A stretch of 64,000 bases of DNA from Microbacterium sp. CFH 31415 (lineage in GTDB: Bacteria; Actinomycetota; Actinomycetes; Actinomycetales; Microbacteriaceae). The DNA lies in contig NZ_JAKYXC010000014.1 of assembly GCF_022538185.1 (NCBI RefSeq), forward strand, positions 18,292 to 82,291. The letters run 5' to 3'. The notes beneath the pieces are model-generated. The model did no database searches. It was not told the origin of the DNA and was given only the letters and a program-made list of their open reading frames with translations. Below, piece after piece: positions 60,001 to 64,000 of this stretch (the first letter of the stretch is position 1; each line of letters starts with the position of its first letter). The position numbers and the translations under genes are program-made.

Positions 60001-60924
60001 TCAGCGACCTGCGGACGAGACGAAAGAGGCGAGCGGATGCCGCGGCTCGAGGTCGGCGAGGGCGAGTGCCCCGTCGATGCCCTGCCCGAGCGGCGCGACG
60101 AACCGCGCATCGTGCTGAGCGGCGCGCAGGCTGTCCTCGAAGGCGGCGCGCAGCAGCGGCGATCCGAACACGCCGCCGATCGCGCACACCGCGGGCTGGC
60201 GGATGTCGCCGACGCGGTGGAGTGCAGTGGACACGCTGAGCGCCAGTTCACGCCCCGCACGTCGCAGGATGTCCTGCGACACCGCGTCCCCCCGCTCGGC
60301 GAGCTGCGCCGTCGAGGCGGCGAACGAGGCCACGGTGCTCACCCGATCGGCTGACGACTGCAGGTCGATGTACGCCTCCGACAGGTCGGGCCACCGCGCC
60401 GCAGCGACGTTGCGCAGCGCGGTCGCGGGGCCGCGGCCATCGTACGCGCGCATGACGGCGTCGAGCGCCTCACGCCCGATCCAGTACCCGCTGCCGGCAT
60501 CGCCCATGACGTGACCCCAGCCGTCGACCCGAGCGACGCGCTCCGCGCCCACGGCGAGCGTGACGACTCCGGTCCCGGCCGCCACGACCGCGCCGCGGCC
60601 CGGACCCATCGCCCCGAGGTACGAGGTGGTGGAGTCGTGGGCGAGCAGCACCTCTCCGGCGCCGGCCCCGGCGACGAGCGACCGCAGGGAGGCGGCATCC
60701 GCTTCTCTGGAAGTGAGTCCCGAGACGCCGGCGGCCACGACGAGCTGTGCGCCGGGCTGCCACCTCTCGACCGCGTATCGCACGGCACCGGCGAGCTGGG
60801 GCAGCAGCGGCTCGTGTGTGCGGATGCCGGGGAGCAGCGCGTCCTCGATCCTCGAGCCGGCCCGGAGCCGGAGTTTCATGCCCGTCTGCCCGGCATCGAT
60901 CGCCAGCACAGTCCTCGCCGTCAC
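60001..60924 (-). CDS. BadF/BadG-type sugar kinase (N-acetylglucosamine kinase-like)
   Basis: This 307-residue ASKHA-fold ATPase has phosphate 1 VLAIDAGQTGMKLRL at the N-terminus, VVAAGTGVVTLAV as phosphate 2 (about residue 115), and GWGHVMGDAGSGYWIGREAL, the hallmark of GlcNAc and glucosamine kinases of the BadF/BadG family. CAIGGVFGSPLL (about 248) is the adenosine motif. It probably phosphorylates an amino sugar from cell-wall recycling or chitin breakdown. The start is GTG 60924 behind GGAAGGG. There is no sugar operon around it. Confidence 0.85.
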   Translation of the reverse strand: MTARTVLAIDAGQTGMKLRLRAGSRIEDALLPGIRTHEPLLPQLAGAVRYAVERWQPGAQLVVAAGVSGLTSREADAASLRSLVAGAGAGEVLLAHDSTTSYLGAMGPGRGAVVAAGTGVVTLAVGAERVARVDGWGHVMGDAGSGYWIGREALDAVMRAYDGRGPATALRNVAAARWPDLSEAYIDLQSSADRVSTVASFAASTAQLAERGDAVSQDILRRAGRELALSVSTALHRVGDIRQPAVCAIGGVFGSPLLRAAFEDSLRAAQHDARFVAPLGQGIDGALALADLEPRHPLASFVSSAGR

Positions 60925-61105
60925 TGCGCCCCTTCCGTCGCGGGATCCTCGATCACCCGAGCGGCCGAGCGGCCGTGCGAAGGAGCCGGGCTGAAGGCGA
61001 CGGAGCCTCGAAGGGGGAGGGGTACTCGAGGCCCCGCCGCCGGTCTCAGGAGCCCGGACGGGCTGTGTCGCTGCTTGCGGTATTCGGGTGATGCGCGAGG
61101 GTCGG

Positions 61106-61558
61106 TCAGAGACGGATCTCTGCGATCACTTCACCGTACTCGGTCTCGCCGACGGGAGTGAAGCCCACACGCTGGAAGAATGCTTCGGGTCCGCCTTCTC
61201 CGGCTTCGTAGATCACGGCCACGCGGTCCAAGCCCCGGTTGCGCGCCTCTTCGAGGAGCTGCTCGACGGCGAAGCGCCCGACACCGCGACCCTGATCGTC
61301 GGCATCGACGTTGATGCGCCACAACACGGATCGGAAGTGCTCGACGGGGGAGTCGGGGTCGAAGTTCGCGCTGACGAAGGCGACGACCTCGTCACCGTCG
61401 AGCACGACGCGCTGCCACGTCGTCTGGGGGTTCACCACGGTGGCGGCGATGCCGTAGCTGACGGGCGCGAGGAACTGTTCCTGACCGGGCTTGAGCGACA
61501 GATTGTTGACCGCCACGATCGTGGCGGCGGAGAGTTCGACGAGTCGCAGATCAGCCAT
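61106..61558 (-). CDS. GNAT-family N-acetyltransferase (diamine acetyltransferase-like)
   Basis: This 150-residue acetyltransferase has the acetyl-CoA motif A in RINVDADDQGRGVGRFAVEQLL (about residues 82-103) and motif B in AFFQRVGFTPVGE. The N-terminal half (LKPGQEQFLAPVSYGIAATVV) resembles spermidine/diamine acetyltransferases. It likely transfers acetyl to a small amine; the substrate is not proven. The ATG at 61558 follows a TAGCCT box by 12 nt, so the message is probably leaderless; a GTG two codons earlier is less likely. It is divergent from icd. Confidence 0.85.
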   Translation of the reverse strand: MADLRLVELSAATIVAVNNLSLKPGQEQFLAPVSYGIAATVVNPQTTWQRVVLDGDEVVAFVSANFDPDSPVEHFRSVLWRINVDADDQGRGVGRFAVEQLLEEARNRGLDRVAVIYEAGEGGPEAFFQRVGFTPVGETEYGEVIAEIRL

Positions 61559-61564
61559 ACGCAC

Positions 61565-61570
61565 AGGCTA
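61565..61570 (-). promoter_or_regulatory. leaderless -10 box of the GNAT gene
   Basis: On the minus strand TAGCCT starts 12 nt before the ATG at 61558. Confidence 0.5.
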
Positions 61571-61632
61571 GCCCGGATGACGCGGCCAGGCATCGTCGAA
61601 TGGTCTTGTTCACGTCCCCTTCACCCAGGGAA

Positions 61633-61652
61633 GTATCTCGATGTCGAGATAC
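61633..61652. promoter_or_regulatory. perfect 20-bp palindromic operator upstream of icd
   Basis: GTATCTCGATGTCGAGATAC is a 9+2+9 palindrome with no mismatch. A GATAGGCT -10 region lies at 61664-61671, so the palindrome overlaps the -35 position, where a repressor or activator would act. A closely related site precedes sucC at 45242-45261. MarR-type regulators of TCA genes such as Streptomyces TamR use palindromes of this size; that link is a guess. Confidence 0.7.
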
Positions 61653-61700
61653 TTTGCCCTTGCGATAGGCTGGAAAGACCACTGAACGGAGACGAACCCG

Positions 61701-63920
<2,220 letters not shown>

Positions 63921-63938
63921 TCACGACGAACAGAAGAG

Positions 63939-64000
63939 GGGGGGGCGGGGGGGGGGGGGGACCCCCATCACGGTTCAGCCCCCACCCCCACCCCGGGTGG
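63939..64000. other. homopolymer-like G/C tract at the window end
   Basis: A run of 22 bases (63939-63960) is all G except for one C, followed by CCCCC and several C5 blocks to the end of the window. The G-run could pair with the C-runs, but such tracts are also typical of sequencing or assembly error. No gene is seen here. Confidence 0.5.

Noticed and set aside
60925..61105. Small gene between the kinase and the GNAT gene
   Set aside because: Short frames lack ribosome sites and show no recognisable composition; the gap appears to hold only the kinase 5' region.

Overview
The window is a 64 kb piece of a high-GC Gram-positive chromosome, most likely Microbacteriaceae and probably Microbacterium or a close relative. 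The reasons are the very high GC, frequent GTG starts, four-base ATGA/GTGA gene overlaps, many leaderless promoters with a TANNNT box about 12 nt before the start codon, a monomeric NADP-isocitrate dehydrogenase, a sunset-domain secreted protein, F420-type nitroreductase-fold proteins, and the order pcrA - sucC - sucD - perM - purN - purH, which also runs through mycobacterial genomes. It reads as ordinary chromosome: no tRNA, rRNA, insertion sequence, phage gene or CRISPR array was seen. Several short intergenic repeat families are present.

Layout. 1-12 kb: 3' end of a secreted subtilisin, a small lipoprotein, a WYL regulator divergent from a two-gene ABC exporter, then a c-di-GMP neighbourhood (PAS/GAF/GGDEF cyclase, a MarR regulator with an AT-rich operator, a degenerate EAL protein) and a 1018-residue glycosidase-like protein with seven C-terminal membrane helices. 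12-20 kb: a DUF1684 protein divergent from a peptide-import operon. Its LysR regulator is in one uninterrupted frame with the peptide-binding lipoprotein; two permeases, a fused double ATPase and a C39-peptidase-like protein follow. 20-24.5 kb: envelope-stress type membrane proteins (YccF, two PspC-domain proteins) with a histidine kinase and LuxR response regulator. 24.6-32 kb: PcrA helicase, a MerR regulator divergent from a small membrane protein, a secreted Ig-like repeat/sunset protein, an SseB-family protein and a 0.57 kb repeat array. 32-36.5 kb: LigD-type polymerase and a separate ATP-dependent ligase (NHEJ-type parts, no Ku seen), a LuxR remnant with a 23-bp minisatellite, and an AI-2E family permease. 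36.5-45 kb: acyl-CoA dehydrogenase, FGE-like protein, zinc alcohol dehydrogenase, P-type ATPase, TetR regulator and a DAO-Rieske oxidoreductase. 45-53.5 kb: sucCD, a nitroreductase, an AzgA-type purine permease, perM, purN, purH. 53.8-60 kb: Ada/AlkA and Ogt alkylation-repair genes and a heterodimeric ABC exporter preceded by a 26-codon leader ORF. 60-64 kb: a BadF-type kinase, a GNAT acetyltransferase and icd.

Links between genes. sucC and icd share a near-identical 20-bp palindrome, which suggests a common TCA-cycle regulator. purN and purH supply IMP synthesis, with a purine permease nearby. Ada and Ogt form an alkylation-damage pair. The leader ORF and hairpins before the ABC exporter resemble ribosome-mediated attenuators known for drug exporters. 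The GGDEF protein keeps its product-inhibition site while the nearby EAL protein has lost its metal ligands, so it may act as a c-di-GMP receptor rather than a hydrolase.
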